Positions 50,998 through 60,296 are shown, numbered from the stretch's first letter. The stretch is DNA of 64,000 nucleotides from Dawidia soli (GCF_018598185.1 NZ_JAHESC010000003.1:62001-126000); one strand, 5' to 3'. Translations and numbers: made by a program. The notes: generated from the letters alone by a model not told the origin.

Positions 50998-52068
50998 TTA
51001 CTTAATATACCGGAAATCGTGGCCGGGCTTGAGCTGGAGGAGGAATTCGTAAATCAGGTTGATAACGTTTTCGACGTCGTCTTTATGCACCATCTCGACG
51101 GTGGTGTGCATGTACTTCAAAGGTAAGGAAATGAGCGCGGAGGCCACTCCTTCGGCAGAATATGCAAAAGAGTCGGTATCTGTGCCGGTAGAGCGCGATA
51201 CGGCCTGGCGCTGGAAGGGGATTTTACGCTTCTGGGCGGTCTCGATCACCATCTTCAACACGTTATTCTGCACGGCAGGGCCATAGCACACCACGGGGCC
51301 GTTTCCGGCCTTGAGGTTGCCGCTTTCACGCTTATTATACATGGGTGACTGCGTGTCGTGCGTGACGTCGGTACAAATGGCCAGATCGGGTTTCAGGCGG
51401 CGGGAGATCATCTCCGCACCCCGCAGACCGATCTCCTCTTGCACTGCATTTACCACGTACAGGCCGTAGGGCAGTTTCTTCTTGTTCTCGTGCAGGCGGC
51501 GGGCTACCTCCGCAATCATAAAACCGCCCATGCGGTTGTCCAGCGCGCGGCCTACCAGCCACTGCTTGTTCATTTCCATGAGCTCATCTTCAAAGGTGAT
51601 GACGCAGCCTACGTGTACGCCGAGGTCTTCTACTTCTTTTTTGTTGGCGGCGCCGATGTCTATAAAGATGTTCTTCAGCGACGGGGCTTCTTCCCGCGCG
51701 GCATCGCGCACGTGTATGGCGGGCCAGCCAAATACACCTTTTACCACGCCACGCTCGGTATGGATGTTTACACGCTTCGAGGGTGCGATCTGGTGATCGG
51801 AGCCGCCGTTGCGGCGCACGTAGATATAGCCGTCGTCGGTGATGTAGTTTACGAACCAGGAGATCTCGTCGGCGTGCGCCTCGATAACCACCTTGTACGT
51901 TGCTTTGGGGTTGATAACTCCTACGGCGGTGCCATATACATCCACGATCTGATCACTGATATAGGGCTTGATATAGTCCAGCCAGATCTGCTGGCCCGAG
52001 CTTTCAAAACCCGTGGGGGATGCATTGTTGAGGTACTCGTACAGGAATTCTTTGCTTTTTTTATCCAT
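50998..52068 (-). CDS. M42-family aminopeptidase
   Basis: 356 aa from ATG 52068 (the frame extends to 52143 without protein character). Metallo-aminopeptidase of the glutamyl-aminopeptidase / endoglucanase-annotated family, forming cytosolic dodecamers. Metal and catalytic residues visible: EAHADEISW (His, Asp), GRALDNRMGG (Asp), VQEEIGLRGAE (Glu-Glu), CTDVTHDT (Asp) and KYMHTTVEMV (last His). Stands alone between pafA and the YfiR operon, with its own terminator. Confidence 0.92.
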   Translation of the reverse strand: MDKKSKEFLYEYLNNASPTGFESSGQQIWLDYIKPYISDQIVDVYGTAVGVINPKATYKVVIEAHADEISWFVNYITDDGYIYVRRNGGSDHQIAPSKRVNIHTERGVVKGVFGWPAIHVRDAAREEAPSLKNIFIDIGAANKKEVEDLGVHVGCVITFEDELMEMNKQWLVGRALDNRMGGFMIAEVARRLHENKKKLPYGLYVVNAVQEEIGLRGAEMISRRLKPDLAICTDVTHDTQSPMYNKRESGNLKAGNGPVVCYGPAVQNNVLKMVIETAQKRKIPFQRQAVSRSTGTDTDSFAYSAEGVASALISLPLKYMHTTVEMVHKDDVENVINLIYEFLLQLKPGHDFRYIK

Positions 52069-52188
52069 AGTGAATGTGCTGTTTCGGGCCACAAGGTAAT
52101 AAATTCGGCTAAAAAGAAAGCCCGCCTGCCGTGCCGGGGGCATGGCGGGCGGGCCTGGCCGCTCGTGTCTCAGGGACCGGCGCGCCGG

Positions 52189-53832
52189 TTATTCAAACAG
52201 TTCTTCGATGGGCTGCCCGGTGCAGCCGCTGGGGAACTTGATGTTGAGCAGCAGCGATACGGTGGGGGCTACGTCGGTGATGGTGTGGTAGCGTGCCGAT
52301 GTGCCTTTGCGGATGCCGGCTCCGTAGAACAGGATGGGCACGTTCGTATCGTAGGTATAGGGCGAGCCGTGGGTAGTACCCTGGATGGACCCCGACTCGA
52401 ACCACCCCGGTTGCAGCACGATGGCGATGTCGCCGGATCGACGGGGGTTATAACCACGGATGATCATACCCTTGATGCCTTTCTCGTCGTAGGCGCCCTG
52501 GCGCAGCTCCGCCTGGGTATAGTAGTTGGCCACGCCGTCCATCGTCATGAGGTATTTGCCGATCAGCTCGCTGGCGATCATAAGCTCGATGCCCGACGAT
52601 TTGGGATCTTTCTGAAAGGCGTCGTGGTTGAGGAAGACCTGCTCGTTGTCGATCGCGGCGATGATCTTGCGGCCAGGGAAGTAGCTTTCCAGGTATGTAT
52701 CCAGCTTCGCTTTTGCGAACTCGTTGCTGAAGTATCCTGCCGGCATCTTGTTATCCTTTAGATATTGAGGCACGTCGGCCACGGCATGGTCGGCTGTTAA
52801 GAAGACGGTATACTTGCCGGCGCCCACTTCTTTGTCGAGGGTCTTGAACAGGTCGGCCAGGTTACGGTCCAGGCGCAGGTATATATCTTCCAGTTCTACG
52901 GCCTGAGGGCCGACGGCGTGGCCGACGGCGTCGGTTGTTGAATAGGAGATGCAGAGGAAGTCGGTGATGTCGTCTTTGCCGAGGCTCTCGCCGGCCAGGC
53001 TGGCCTTGGACATTTCGGTGAGGAAGTCGTTGGCGAAGGGTGTTACGTACAGCAGGTCGTAGCTGGTGCTCTTGCCCCTGAGCGCCGGCAGGTCGTAGGG
53101 AAATACGGGCTTGGATTTGCCGCCGATCTTTTTCTCATAGGGCGAGTCGTCGGGGCCGCTTTCGGTATACTGTGCTATGGGCAGCAGGGTATTCCACGTT
53201 TGGTTGAGGTACTGCGCGGGCAGGTTAAGGGCGTTGAACCTTGTTACCCATGCCGGCAGTTGGGTCATGTAGTAGTTGCTGGTCATGAAGGTGCCGGTCT
53301 TGCCGTCAAACCAGTAGGCGCCGTCGGCCATGTGGCCGGCCGGTAATACCGCGCCCCGGTCTTTGAAGGAAATGCCGATCACTTTCGCGCGTTTCTGCGT
53401 GAAGAGCTTTAGCTCGTCGGTGATGGTGGTCGACACCATGCGCCAGGGCGACACGTCGCCGTTGCCGGCTGCGCCGACGGCTCTGCGTGTTGTGTCTTCC
53501 ACGCAGTTGACGCTTTTGCGCAGGTCCTTGTCGTAGAAGTCGTTGCCGATGATGCCGTGTATGGCGGGTGTCGAGCCGGTATATACCGATGCGTGACCGG
53601 GGCCTGTTACTGTAGGAGCGTAGTTATAGTGGGCGTTGCGCAGCATGAAGCCGTCGCCCATCAGGCGCTTAAAGCCACCTTCACCAAATTTTGCATAATA
53701 ACGAGAGAGGTATTCCTGACGCATCTGGTCGACTACAATACCCACTACCAGTTTGGGTTTTGTCGTCACGCCCGGTTGTGCCCACGCTGTATGAGCCCAG
53801 GCAACCAGTACAAGTATAATGATTCTTCGCAT
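52189..53832 (-). CDS. pafA: PafA-type alkaline phosphatase
   Basis: 547 aa from ATG 53832 (ATG 53847 adds MNLSC before the signal peptide). Signal peptide ends TAWAQ. Alkaline-phosphatase superfamily: Asp in VVGIVVDQMRQEYL, nucleophile Thr in PTVTGPGHAS, Asn 21 residues later in GIIGNDFYD, the PafA-specific Lys and Arg in SFKDRGAVLPAGH, STTDAVGHAVGP and FLTADHAVADVPQYL. These mark the phosphate-insensitive monoesterase typical of Bacteroidota. Periplasmic. Confidence 0.9.
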   Translation of the reverse strand: MRRIIILVLVAWAHTAWAQPGVTTKPKLVVGIVVDQMRQEYLSRYYAKFGEGGFKRLMGDGFMLRNAHYNYAPTVTGPGHASVYTGSTPAIHGIIGNDFYDKDLRKSVNCVEDTTRRAVGAAGNGDVSPWRMVSTTITDELKLFTQKRAKVIGISFKDRGAVLPAGHMADGAYWFDGKTGTFMTSNYYMTQLPAWVTRFNALNLPAQYLNQTWNTLLPIAQYTESGPDDSPYEKKIGGKSKPVFPYDLPALRGKSTSYDLLYVTPFANDFLTEMSKASLAGESLGKDDITDFLCISYSTTDAVGHAVGPQAVELEDIYLRLDRNLADLFKTLDKEVGAGKYTVFLTADHAVADVPQYLKDNKMPAGYFSNEFAKAKLDTYLESYFPGRKIIAAIDNEQVFLNHDAFQKDPKSSGIELMIASELIGKYLMTMDGVANYYTQAELRQGAYDEKGIKGMIIRGYNPRRSGDIAIVLQPGWFESGSIQGTTHGSPYTYDTNVPILFYGAGIRKGTSARYHTITDVAPTVSLLLNIKFPSGCTGQPIEELFE

Positions 53833-53847
53833 GCATGATAAGTTCAT

Positions 53848-54482
53848 GCGGCAAGATAGAGAATCACCCTAATACTGGCATTAAACTTTTATGAACGGAT
53901 TGTTGCGTCTGATCAAGCTCAGTGTATGCGCAACACCCGATACAATTTATAAAGAATGGGGCAAGACCGTTTAAAAAATCATGATGGCGAGCAGCGCCAT
54001 AGAGATTACAGAGCTTGCAAACATGAGCACCAGGCCCAGAAAATGATAAACATTAATCTGCTTCATAGCTAGGTAAAAAAGGTTAGGTCTAAAAAATAAA
54101 TATTACGCGTGCGCGTATGACCAAAGCAGAGACTAAAGACATGAAGTGATCTGGACCGCGGTGCTGCAGCATTTTTCCTGCGCCATGCCTTATAAAGCCG
54201 TAAGGTCATACACAGGTTTAAAACACTATCGTTTGCAGCACTTGTCGCAAACCATTGCAAGATAGAAAAAAATCAATATGACACGTTATTTCTTCCCGAA
54301 ATTTTGAGGAAAAAGAACCCCGTTTTGTGCCTGGCATAAAAAAACCAGGTCAATCTGTCGATTGCATCGCCCGGTGCGGACGGCCAAAGTGGCGTAAAGG
54401 GGCGCAGGTACTGGCCATTCTTTCCGAAAAATGCTGCTGGCGGTGAATTTGACGCCCCTCTCCCACATTTATGTAATACGAT
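53848..54482. other. Interval with only a possible micro-gene
   Basis: 635 bp between pafA and the HtrA-like gene. Apart from the 31-codon membrane peptide listed separately, I see no credible gene. A short alternating purine/pyrimidine run (ACGCGTGCGCGT) lies near 54104. Confidence 0.4.
53971..54066 (-). CDS. Possible 31-aa single-span membrane peptide
   Basis: ATG 54066 to TAA 53971: MKQINVYHF then a continuous hydrophobic helix LGLVLMFASSVISMALLAIM. The positive N-terminus, single helix and clean start/stop resemble real bacterial micro-membrane proteins. No neighbour on the same strand. No homolog recognised. Confidence 0.45.
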   Translation of the reverse strand: MKQINVYHFLGLVLMFASSVISMALLAIMIF

Positions 54483-55412
54483 ATGGATGCTTTTTCGACA
54501 ATGATCATCGACGCCGTGGAGAAGACTAAAAATGCCGTGGTCAAGATCGATGTGTTTAAGCGCGACGCGCAGGGCATACTGCGGGCCGCAGGGTCGGGAT
54601 CGGGCTTTATCTTTTCGTCGGACGGGCTGGTGTTCACCAACAGCCATGTCGTAGACGGTGCCGAAAAGATCATGGTAAGCCTGCTGAACGAAAATGAGAT
54701 CGAGGGCTTTTTAATCGGCAAGGATCCCGATACGGACCTGGCCATTCTCAAGATCTATAGTGAAGGATATTCGGTGGCGCACCTGGGCGATGCGCAGCAA
54801 TTGCAGATCGGCCAGTTGGTGATCGCCATCGGCAATCCGTATGGATACCAGCATACCGTCACCACCGGTGTGGTCAGTGCATTGGGGCGCACGTTGCAGA
54901 CGCAATCCGGACGGTTGATCGACAATGTTATTCAATCGGATGCCGCGTTGAACCCCGGCAATTCGGGAGGGCCGATGATCACGACGGAGGGCGACGTGAT
55001 CGGTGTCAACACCGCGGTGATACAAGGTGCGCAAGGACTCAGCTTCTCTGTCGATATCAACACGGCAAAGGAAATAGCCCAGCAGCTATTGCGCGATGGC
55101 AAGGTGTTCAAGGCGTACCTGGGTGTGATGTTACAAGAAGTGGCGTTGAATCCTAAAGTGAAACAACACCACAACCTGCGCAATAAGCGTGGTCTGTTCG
55201 TTACCCGCATCGAGCCTAACTCGCCGGCGTCACGCTCGCAGTTACAAGAGGGAGATATCCTCATTGCGTTTAACGACCGGGAGATCAACAGCTCGCATGA
55301 GCTCTTCAAGGAGCTGAGCCATCGCGCTATCCTGACAACTACAAACGTATCGGTGATCCGGCACACGGAGCTACTGCACTTCAGCGTTTTTCCCGCCGAC
55401 CGGAAGGCGTAA
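54483..55412 (+). CDS. HtrA/S1C-family serine protease with one PDZ domain, no signal peptide
   Basis: 309 aa. Catalytic triad His55 (FTNSHVVDG), Asp85 (DPDTDLAIL) and Ser161 (NPGNSGGPM). A single PDZ domain occupies about 205-300 (AYLGVMLQEVAL, GLFVTRIEPNSPASRSQLQEGDILIAFND). Degrades or chaperones misfolded proteins. Unlike typical periplasmic DegP/DegQ there is no signal peptide or membrane anchor, so it is probably cytosolic. Convergent with a DEAD-box helicase gene across a shared terminator. Confidence 0.88.
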   Translation: MDAFSTMIIDAVEKTKNAVVKIDVFKRDAQGILRAAGSGSGFIFSSDGLVFTNSHVVDGAEKIMVSLLNENEIEGFLIGKDPDTDLAILKIYSEGYSVAHLGDAQQLQIGQLVIAIGNPYGYQHTVTTGVVSALGRTLQTQSGRLIDNVIQSDAALNPGNSGGPMITTEGDVIGVNTAVIQGAQGLSFSVDINTAKEIAQQLLRDGKVFKAYLGVMLQEVALNPKVKQHHNLRNKRGLFVTRIEPNSPASRSQLQEGDILIAFNDREINSSHELFKELSHRAILTTTNVSVIRHTELLHFSVFPADRKA

Positions 55413-55455
55413 AAAAACAAAGCGCGCTGTCTTGTGGACAGAGCGCTTTGTTTTA
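55412..55455. terminator. Bidirectional terminator
   Basis: Stem ACAAAGCGC-N2-TGTC / GACA-N-GCGCTTTGT with loop TTGTG, A-run on the 5' side and TTTT on the 3' side, so it serves both convergent genes. Confidence 0.85.
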
Positions 55456-55478
55456 TGCAGGATCTATACAGCAGAAGG

Positions 55479-57191
55479 TTACCACCGCTTCTTTTGACCC
55501 GAACGGGGGGCTCCTTTTCCGTAGCCACCTTTTCCATAGCTGCCTCTGCCTTTCTTAAACGGCTTACCGCCGTCACCGCCGCCGGAGGATTCCTTACCGT
55601 CAGTCACCTCTACGCGCACGGGGCGGCCTTTATAGGTACCTCCGTTAAGCGCCTCGACCACGCGGTCGGCCTTATCTTTTTCCACCTCAAAGAACGAATA
55701 TGCTCCCTTGAGATCGATCCGGCCAATGTCTTTTTTGCCCAGGCCGGCGTGCTCGTCTACGAGCTCGATGAGGCGAGCCACATCCAGGCCATCCATCTTG
55801 CCGAGGTTGATGAAGAGGCGCGCGCCTGTCATGTATTTCTCTTCGCCGCCCTCTCCTTTTTCGCTTTTAACGTTCAGGTCGGGTGCATTGCGGTAGTAGT
55901 CGAGGAAGCGGTTAAACTCGATGGAGGCAAACCGTTTGATGAGCTCTTGTTTGGTGAGGTCATTCAGTTGCTCTTCGATGGCCGGTAAGAATTCGGCGAT
56001 CTCTTCGTCGTTCACCTTTACTTCGTGCACGCGGTTCATCAGCGCCAGCAGTTGCTTCTGGCAAACCTCTGCGCCGGTGGGGATCATCATGCGCTTAAAC
56101 GGCGACTTCAGGATCTTTTCGATCTGCTTTACTTTGCCGAGCTCGCGTTTGGAGATCATCGCGATGGATACACCTTTTTTACCGGCGCGTGCGGTACGGC
56201 CGCTGCGGTGGGTGTAGAACTCCATCTCGTCGGGGATGTTGAGGTGGATGACGTGCGTGATATCGTCTACGTCGATGCCGCGGGCGGCGACGTCGGTCGC
56301 CACCAGGATCTGCAGCGTACGCTGACGGAATTTGATCATGACGCGGTCGCGCTGCTGCTGGGTCAGGTCGCCGTGCAGGGAGTCGGCGTTGTAGCCGTCT
56401 TTCATCAGACTCTCGGCGATCTTCTGTGTGTCGATGCGCGTGCGGCAGAAGATGAGGCCGAAGATCTCGGGTGTGTAGTCGAGGATGCGCTTGAGTGCCG
56501 CGTAGCGATCCTTTTCCTGTACGATAACGTATTGGTGCTCGATGTTGGCGTTGCCGGTGTTCTGCTCGCCTACGGTCAGCTCAAACGGGTCGGTCATGTA
56601 GTTTTTCATGATCGCCCGCACTTCGCGCGGCATGGTGGCGGAGAACAACCACGTCGATTTTTCATCGGGTGTAAACGACAGGATCTTGTCGAGGTCGTCT
56701 TTAAAGCCCATGTTGAGCATTTCGTCGGCTTCGTCGAGTACGACGTAGCGTATAGTGCTCAGGTTAATAGCTTTGCGGTCGATCAGGTCGATGAGGCGGC
56801 CCGGGGTCGCTACGATGATCTGTGCGCCTTTCTTCACTTTACGGATCTGCTCGCTGATGCTCGAGCCACCGTAAACGGCGACAATATTAAAACGCTTGAA
56901 TTTTTCGGAGAAGTTTTCGAGGTCGTTGGCGATCTGCAAGCCGAGCTCGCGTGTGGGGGCGAGTACGAGGGCTTGTGTGTCGCGGCTGTTGTCGTCTACC
57001 AGGTCGAGCAGCGGCAGGCCGAAGGCGGCGGTTTTGCCGGTTCCCGTTTGGGCAAGCCCTACAAAATCGCGGTTTCCGCTGAGTAGGACGGGAATTGCTT
57101 GTTCCTGTATGGGAGTAGGTGTTTCGAAGCCGATTATTTGCACCGATTCTACCAGTCCCCTGGACAGGCCCAGGGATTCAAAAGATTTCAT
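55479..57191 (-). CDS. DEAD-box ATP-dependent RNA helicase (CsdA/DeaD-like)
   Basis: 570 aa. Helicase core: Q-motif FETPTPIQEQAIP, AQTGTGKT (motif I, about 47-54), PTRELGLQ, TPGRLIDL, VLDEADEML (motif II), SATMPREVR (motif III), then HRSGRTARAGKKG (motif VI). A dimerisation/linker region (380-450) precedes a DbpA-type RNA-binding domain (about 455-530, RLFINLGKMDGL ... GAYSFFEVEKDKADRVVEALNGGTYKGRPVRVE), and the tail is Gly/Lys-rich. Remodels RNA in ribosome assembly or cold response. Confidence 0.95.
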   Translation of the reverse strand: MKSFESLGLSRGLVESVQIIGFETPTPIQEQAIPVLLSGNRDFVGLAQTGTGKTAAFGLPLLDLVDDNSRDTQALVLAPTRELGLQIANDLENFSEKFKRFNIVAVYGGSSISEQIRKVKKGAQIIVATPGRLIDLIDRKAINLSTIRYVVLDEADEMLNMGFKDDLDKILSFTPDEKSTWLFSATMPREVRAIMKNYMTDPFELTVGEQNTGNANIEHQYVIVQEKDRYAALKRILDYTPEIFGLIFCRTRIDTQKIAESLMKDGYNADSLHGDLTQQQRDRVMIKFRQRTLQILVATDVAARGIDVDDITHVIHLNIPDEMEFYTHRSGRTARAGKKGVSIAMISKRELGKVKQIEKILKSPFKRMMIPTGAEVCQKQLLALMNRVHEVKVNDEEIAEFLPAIEEQLNDLTKQELIKRFASIEFNRFLDYYRNAPDLNVKSEKGEGGEEKYMTGARLFINLGKMDGLDVARLIELVDEHAGLGKKDIGRIDLKGAYSFFEVEKDKADRVVEALNGGTYKGRPVRVEVTDGKESSGGGDGGKPFKKGRGSYGKGGYGKGAPRSGQKKRW

Positions 57192-57333
57192 TTATTTTTC
57201 TACAGTAAGCAGCAAAGGTACGGCTATTAATTGACAATTCAGGGAAAAGCTGTTTTGTGCAGGTTGCGCTGGCAGTTGCCGAAATAAACGCGGGACGGAA
57301 CGAGCCGGCACACGTATTTTATTGGGGGTATGG

Positions 57334-57364
57334 CAAAAAAAAAGAGGTCCTGGGACCTCTTTTC
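57334..57364 (-). terminator. Intrinsic terminator of tRNA-Ala
   Basis: AGAGGTCC / GGACCTCT stem immediately beyond the tRNA 3' end on the minus strand, followed by nine T. Confidence 0.82.
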
Positions 57365-57366
57365 CG

Positions 57367-57440
57367 TGGAGAATATCGGAGTCGAACCGATGACCTCTTC
57401 CATGCCATGGAAGCGCTCTAGCCAGCTGAGCTAATCCCCC
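57367..57440 (-). tRNA. tRNA-Ala (anticodon GGC)
   Basis: 74-nt cloverleaf on the minus strand. Acceptor GGGGGAT pairs with ATTCTCC (two G-U), D-arm AGCTCAGCTGGCTAGAGC, anticodon stem CTTCC/GGAAG with loop ATGGCAT (anticodon GGC), T-arm with GGTTCGACTCC. CCA is not encoded. Confidence 0.95.
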
Positions 57441-57469
57441 GAAACGACGCTTTCCGGAAAAAGCGAGCG

Positions 57470-57500
57470 CAAATATATTTTAATTTGGCTATCTGCCAAA
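57470..57500 (-). promoter_or_regulatory. Promoter of tRNA-Ala
   Basis: Minus strand: TTTG at 57500-57497, 19-nt spacer, TATATTTG at 57477-57470, 29 nt before the tRNA 5' end. Same architecture as the tRNA-Arg promoter. Confidence 0.7.
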
Positions 57501-57518
57501 ATGCGCGGGCGTTTATGG

Positions 57519-58253
57519 TCAGGTTTTCTTTTGGGGTTTCTTCAGCCTACTTGTTTTGGCGGGGGCGGGACTGTCAAATTTGCCTGCCAATACGAACTTC
57601 ATGGCTTTGCTGTTTGCCTCGCAGGGGCTATTGCGTTCGTATCCCTCCAGCTTTACGCAGAGCACGAACTGTACGGCGTCGGCCGGGGCGGCAAAGGTAT
57701 GTTTCAACGCTGTCGGGGCGGGTTTGCGGAGCGAGCAGACGGGCAGTGTTTGAAAGTCGGTTGACACTATTTCTTTCCTGTCGTTGAAGTATAGCACCAA
57801 GAGGCTAAAGCAATAGCCATCGATGTAGCCAAATTTTTTAAAGTCAGGGTGCCGGGCCGGCAAGTTCAGCGTGTATGTTACTTTGCCGGCCTCGTGCCGG
57901 TATGTTGCCCGAAGGGTTGTCAACCTCTCCAGACGAAGGTCGTCGTGCAAGTCGAGGCCGACCAGCCTGCTGTGGTCATATATGCCCTCTTTCACCATTG
58001 CTTTGTATACTGTTACCAATCTTGACCACGATTGTCCATAATAGAAGTCCTGCCGGTACGGGTCGACTGCCTGCTTGATCTCACTTGCCATCCGGGCACC
58101 TTGCGTCAGTTGTTTGCCGGACTCTTTCATGGCATTGTTTACGGGGCCTGGCTTACGCTTTTTGCGCGTATGCTGGCCGTAGGCTTCGCTCTTGACAATT
58201 ATTTCGTCGTCGGGGACATCCCGCGGATTGATCTTTTTCTTTGATTTCGCCAT
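57519..58253 (-). CDS. Hypothetical cytosolic protein
   Basis: 244 aa, function unknown. The N-terminal 45 residues are very basic (MAKSKKKINPRDVPDDEII, then HTRKKRKPGPVNNAM), and the C-terminus is basic too (KTSRLKKPQKK). The centre (60-225) looks like a globular beta-rich domain (YRHEAGKVTYTLNLPARHPDF, AVQFVLCVKLEGYE). No signal peptide. A nine-unit 11-bp tandem array lies 150-250 bp upstream and may regulate it. Confidence 0.65.
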   Translation of the reverse strand: MAKSKKKINPRDVPDDEIIVKSEAYGQHTRKKRKPGPVNNAMKESGKQLTQGARMASEIKQAVDPYRQDFYYGQSWSRLVTVYKAMVKEGIYDHSRLVGLDLHDDLRLERLTTLRATYRHEAGKVTYTLNLPARHPDFKKFGYIDGYCFSLLVLYFNDRKEIVSTDFQTLPVCSLRKPAPTALKHTFAAPADAVQFVLCVKLEGYERNSPCEANSKAMKFVLAGKFDSPAPAKTSRLKKPQKKT

Positions 58254-58406
58254 AACGTATCGTGACCGGCTTTAACGTTACGAGCAAGATAAATATACTC
58301 TTCAGAACGCCTGTTACCGTTTGTCGCTTTTAACGGCCTTCGGCAGTATTCGTGCGTTCCTTGTATTGCGGCCAGTCATTATACTATGTACGGTATAACT
58401 TTGCCA

Positions 58407-58505
58407 TGGCTTATCCCTGGCTTCGGTATGGCTTTGGTATGGCTAAATATCGCTATAAGGTCTCTATAAGGTCACTGTAAGGTCGCTAAAAGGTCGCGAT
58501 AAGGC
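58407..58505. repeat. Nine in-phase 11-bp tandem units
   Basis: Nine consecutive 11-mers, starting every 11 nt from 58407: the first three begin TGGCTT, the fourth is TGGCTAAATAT, and the last five follow C[GTA]C[TG]nTAAGG[TC]-like patterns (CGCTATAAGGT, CTCTATAAGGT, CACTGTAAGGT, CGCTAAAAGGT, CGCGATAAGGC). They lie in noncoding DNA between the LytTR gene end (58522) and the 244-aa gene start (58253). Confidence 0.75.
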
Positions 58506-58521
58506 GGGCAATATGGGATGA

Positions 58522-59256
58522 TCACATCATCTGGTTCCGGTCCGTGAAGTCCTTAAACTGCTTTCGATACGAATCACTCACGGGTAATGTCACGGTGCCA
58601 ATCTGCACTTCGCCTTTGTGAACGACGTCAATGGCATCGACGGCTACAATATACGAATGATGGATCCGTATAAACTTATCGGCCGGTAATTGTTCTTCCA
58701 ATGTTTTTAAGCGCTGCAGGGTGACGATCTTTTGCTGGCGGGTGTGGATGGTGACGTAGTCTTTTAGTCCCTCTACGTACAGTATATCTGCCCAGCGTAC
58801 TTTCACCAGCTTGGTACCGTCTTTTACAAATACAAAGGGTTGCTGCTCGGTGGGCTCGGCGCGCGGTGCTGGTGTCGGGGTTGTGGGCGGCGCGGGCGGG
58901 GTTGTGAGGCGCTGGCCGGCTTTTTCGACGGCGCGCAGGAAACGTTCAAATGTGATGGGCTTTAACAAATAATCCACCACATCGAGGTCGTAGCCTTCCA
59001 GGGCATACTCGGAGTACGCGGTGGTGAGCACTACCAGGGGGCGTTTCTGCAGGGTGCGCAGCAGGGAGATGCCGGTGATCTCGGGCATCTGGATGTCGAG
59101 GAAGAGCAGGTCGACGGGGTTGGCGCGGAGCACTTCGATCGCGGCCAGAGGGCTGGCGCATGCCTGGAGCAACTGCAGCGAGGGCACTTTGCCGACGTAG
59201 TCGGTCAGCAGGTTGCGTGCCAGGGGCTCGTCGTCGACGATCAGACAGGTGATCAT
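58522..59256 (-). CDS. LytTR-family response regulator, second copy
   Basis: 244 aa. Receiver domain with Asp8/Asp9, phospho-acceptor Asp54 in FLDIQMPEI and the KPITF lysine. A long Pro/Thr/Ala-rich linker (about 119-141, TTPPAPPTTPTPAP) leads to a LytTR DNA-binding domain (about 143-238, ILYVEGLKDYVTIH, FIRIHHSYIVAVDAID). Its ATG overlaps the stop of the LytS kinase by 4 nt, so they are one operon. The 11-bp tandem array 17 nt beyond its stop is a candidate binding region. Confidence 0.92.
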   Translation of the reverse strand: MITCLIVDDEPLARNLLTDYVGKVPSLQLLQACASPLAAIEVLRANPVDLLFLDIQMPEITGISLLRTLQKRPLVVLTTAYSEYALEGYDLDVVDYLLKPITFERFLRAVEKAGQRLTTPPAPPTTPTPAPRAEPTEQQPFVFVKDGTKLVKVRWADILYVEGLKDYVTIHTRQQKIVTLQRLKTLEEQLPADKFIRIHHSYIVAVDAIDVVHKGEVQIGTVTLPVSDSYRKQFKDFTDRNQMM

Positions 59257-60296
59257 GCCACATCAATTTTTAGTGTGAGCGCGTAGCGGTCGGCGGTTTG
59301 CTCGGTGGTGAGTGTATGGCGACCGGGGTAGCTTAATGCTAATCTACGTTGAACATTCTGCAATCCAATGCCTGACTTGCCCTGTTCGCCGGCGGTGACG
59401 GCGTGGTTGCTATTCTCTACCGTATAGATGCATTCTTTGCCGCTGACGCGGATGCTGACTTTGATCCAGGCGTCGGCAGGGTTTGCGCCGATGCCGTGTT
59501 TAAAGGCGTTCTCTAAAAACGTGATAAAGATGAGCGGCGTGATGCGTACATCCTGTACGTTTCCCTGTACTTCAAAGCCGATGGGAATCTGGCCGTTCAG
59601 GCGGAGGCGTTCCAGGCTGATGTAGTTTTCCATGTATTCGATCTCCTTCATCAGCGGCACGTCGGCATGGTTGGTTTCGTAGATCATGTAGCGCATCATC
59701 TGCGAAAGCTTGGCGATAACCTCGGTGGTGTTGGGTGACTGCGAATAGGCCAGGTAATACAGGTTGTTGAGCGTATTGAACAAAAAGTGGGGATTGATCT
59801 GCTCTTTGAGGAAGTTGAGCTCGGAGATGAGCTTTTCGTTTTCGATGGCCTTTTTGCGCGACTCGAATTCAAACCATTCCTGTACAAAGCGGAGCATGGC
59901 CACGAAGATGACGACGAAGAGACTCGTGGCCGCAACTTGCACCACAAACGTTGTACTGTACAAATAACCGGCTTTGTGTGTATAGCCATCGGCCAGGTAG
60001 CGCTGCAGGTGTACGCGTCCGAAGGTGAGGATGGCGAAGGGGACAAAAAATTCCAGTAAGTATTTCCAGGTATTCTTGTGTTTGAGAAACCGTGGCAGAA
60101 CAATAAAATAGTTGAAGTAGGCGACGGTCATATTAAACGCCACGTGGAAGCCTGAAAGGGTAAAAACTTCCAACATCTCAACTTCGCGCTCGCGGTGGCG
60201 AAACGATGAGAACTGGTAAATGAAGAACGACAGGTAGGCGCACCAGAAGGAAAGGTGCAGCAGGAGAACACGGTTGCGTTGAAAGAAGGATTGCAT
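59253..60296 (-). CDS. LytS-type sensor histidine kinase, second copy
   Basis: 347 aa. Four transmembrane helices in residues 9-140, then the LytS kinase domain with EQINPHFLFNTLNNLYYLAYS (His170), FLENAFKHGIGANPADAW and GIGLQNVQRRLALSYPG. Partner of the overlapping LytTR regulator. Divergent from a TonB-family receptor gene, with 271 bp between the start codons, so the pair may control that receptor. Confidence 0.92.
   Translation of the reverse strand: MQSFFQRNRVLLLHLSFWCAYLSFFIYQFSSFRHREREVEMLEVFTLSGFHVAFNMTVAYFNYFIVLPRFLKHKNTWKYLLEFFVPFAILTFGRVHLQRYLADGYTHKAGYLYSTTFVVQVAATSLFVVIFVAMLRFVQEWFEFESRKKAIENEKLISELNFLKEQINPHFLFNTLNNLYYLAYSQSPNTTEVIAKLSQMMRYMIYETNHADVPLMKEIEYMENYISLERLRLNGQIPIGFEVQGNVQDVRITPLIFITFLENAFKHGIGANPADAWIKVSIRVSGKECIYTVENSNHAVTAGEQGKSGIGLQNVQRRLALSYPGRHTLTTEQTADRYALTLKIDVA

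Noticed and set aside
54069-54260. 63-codon minus-strand frame before the HtrA-like gene
   Set aside because: Mixed composition without pattern, overlapping nothing supportive.
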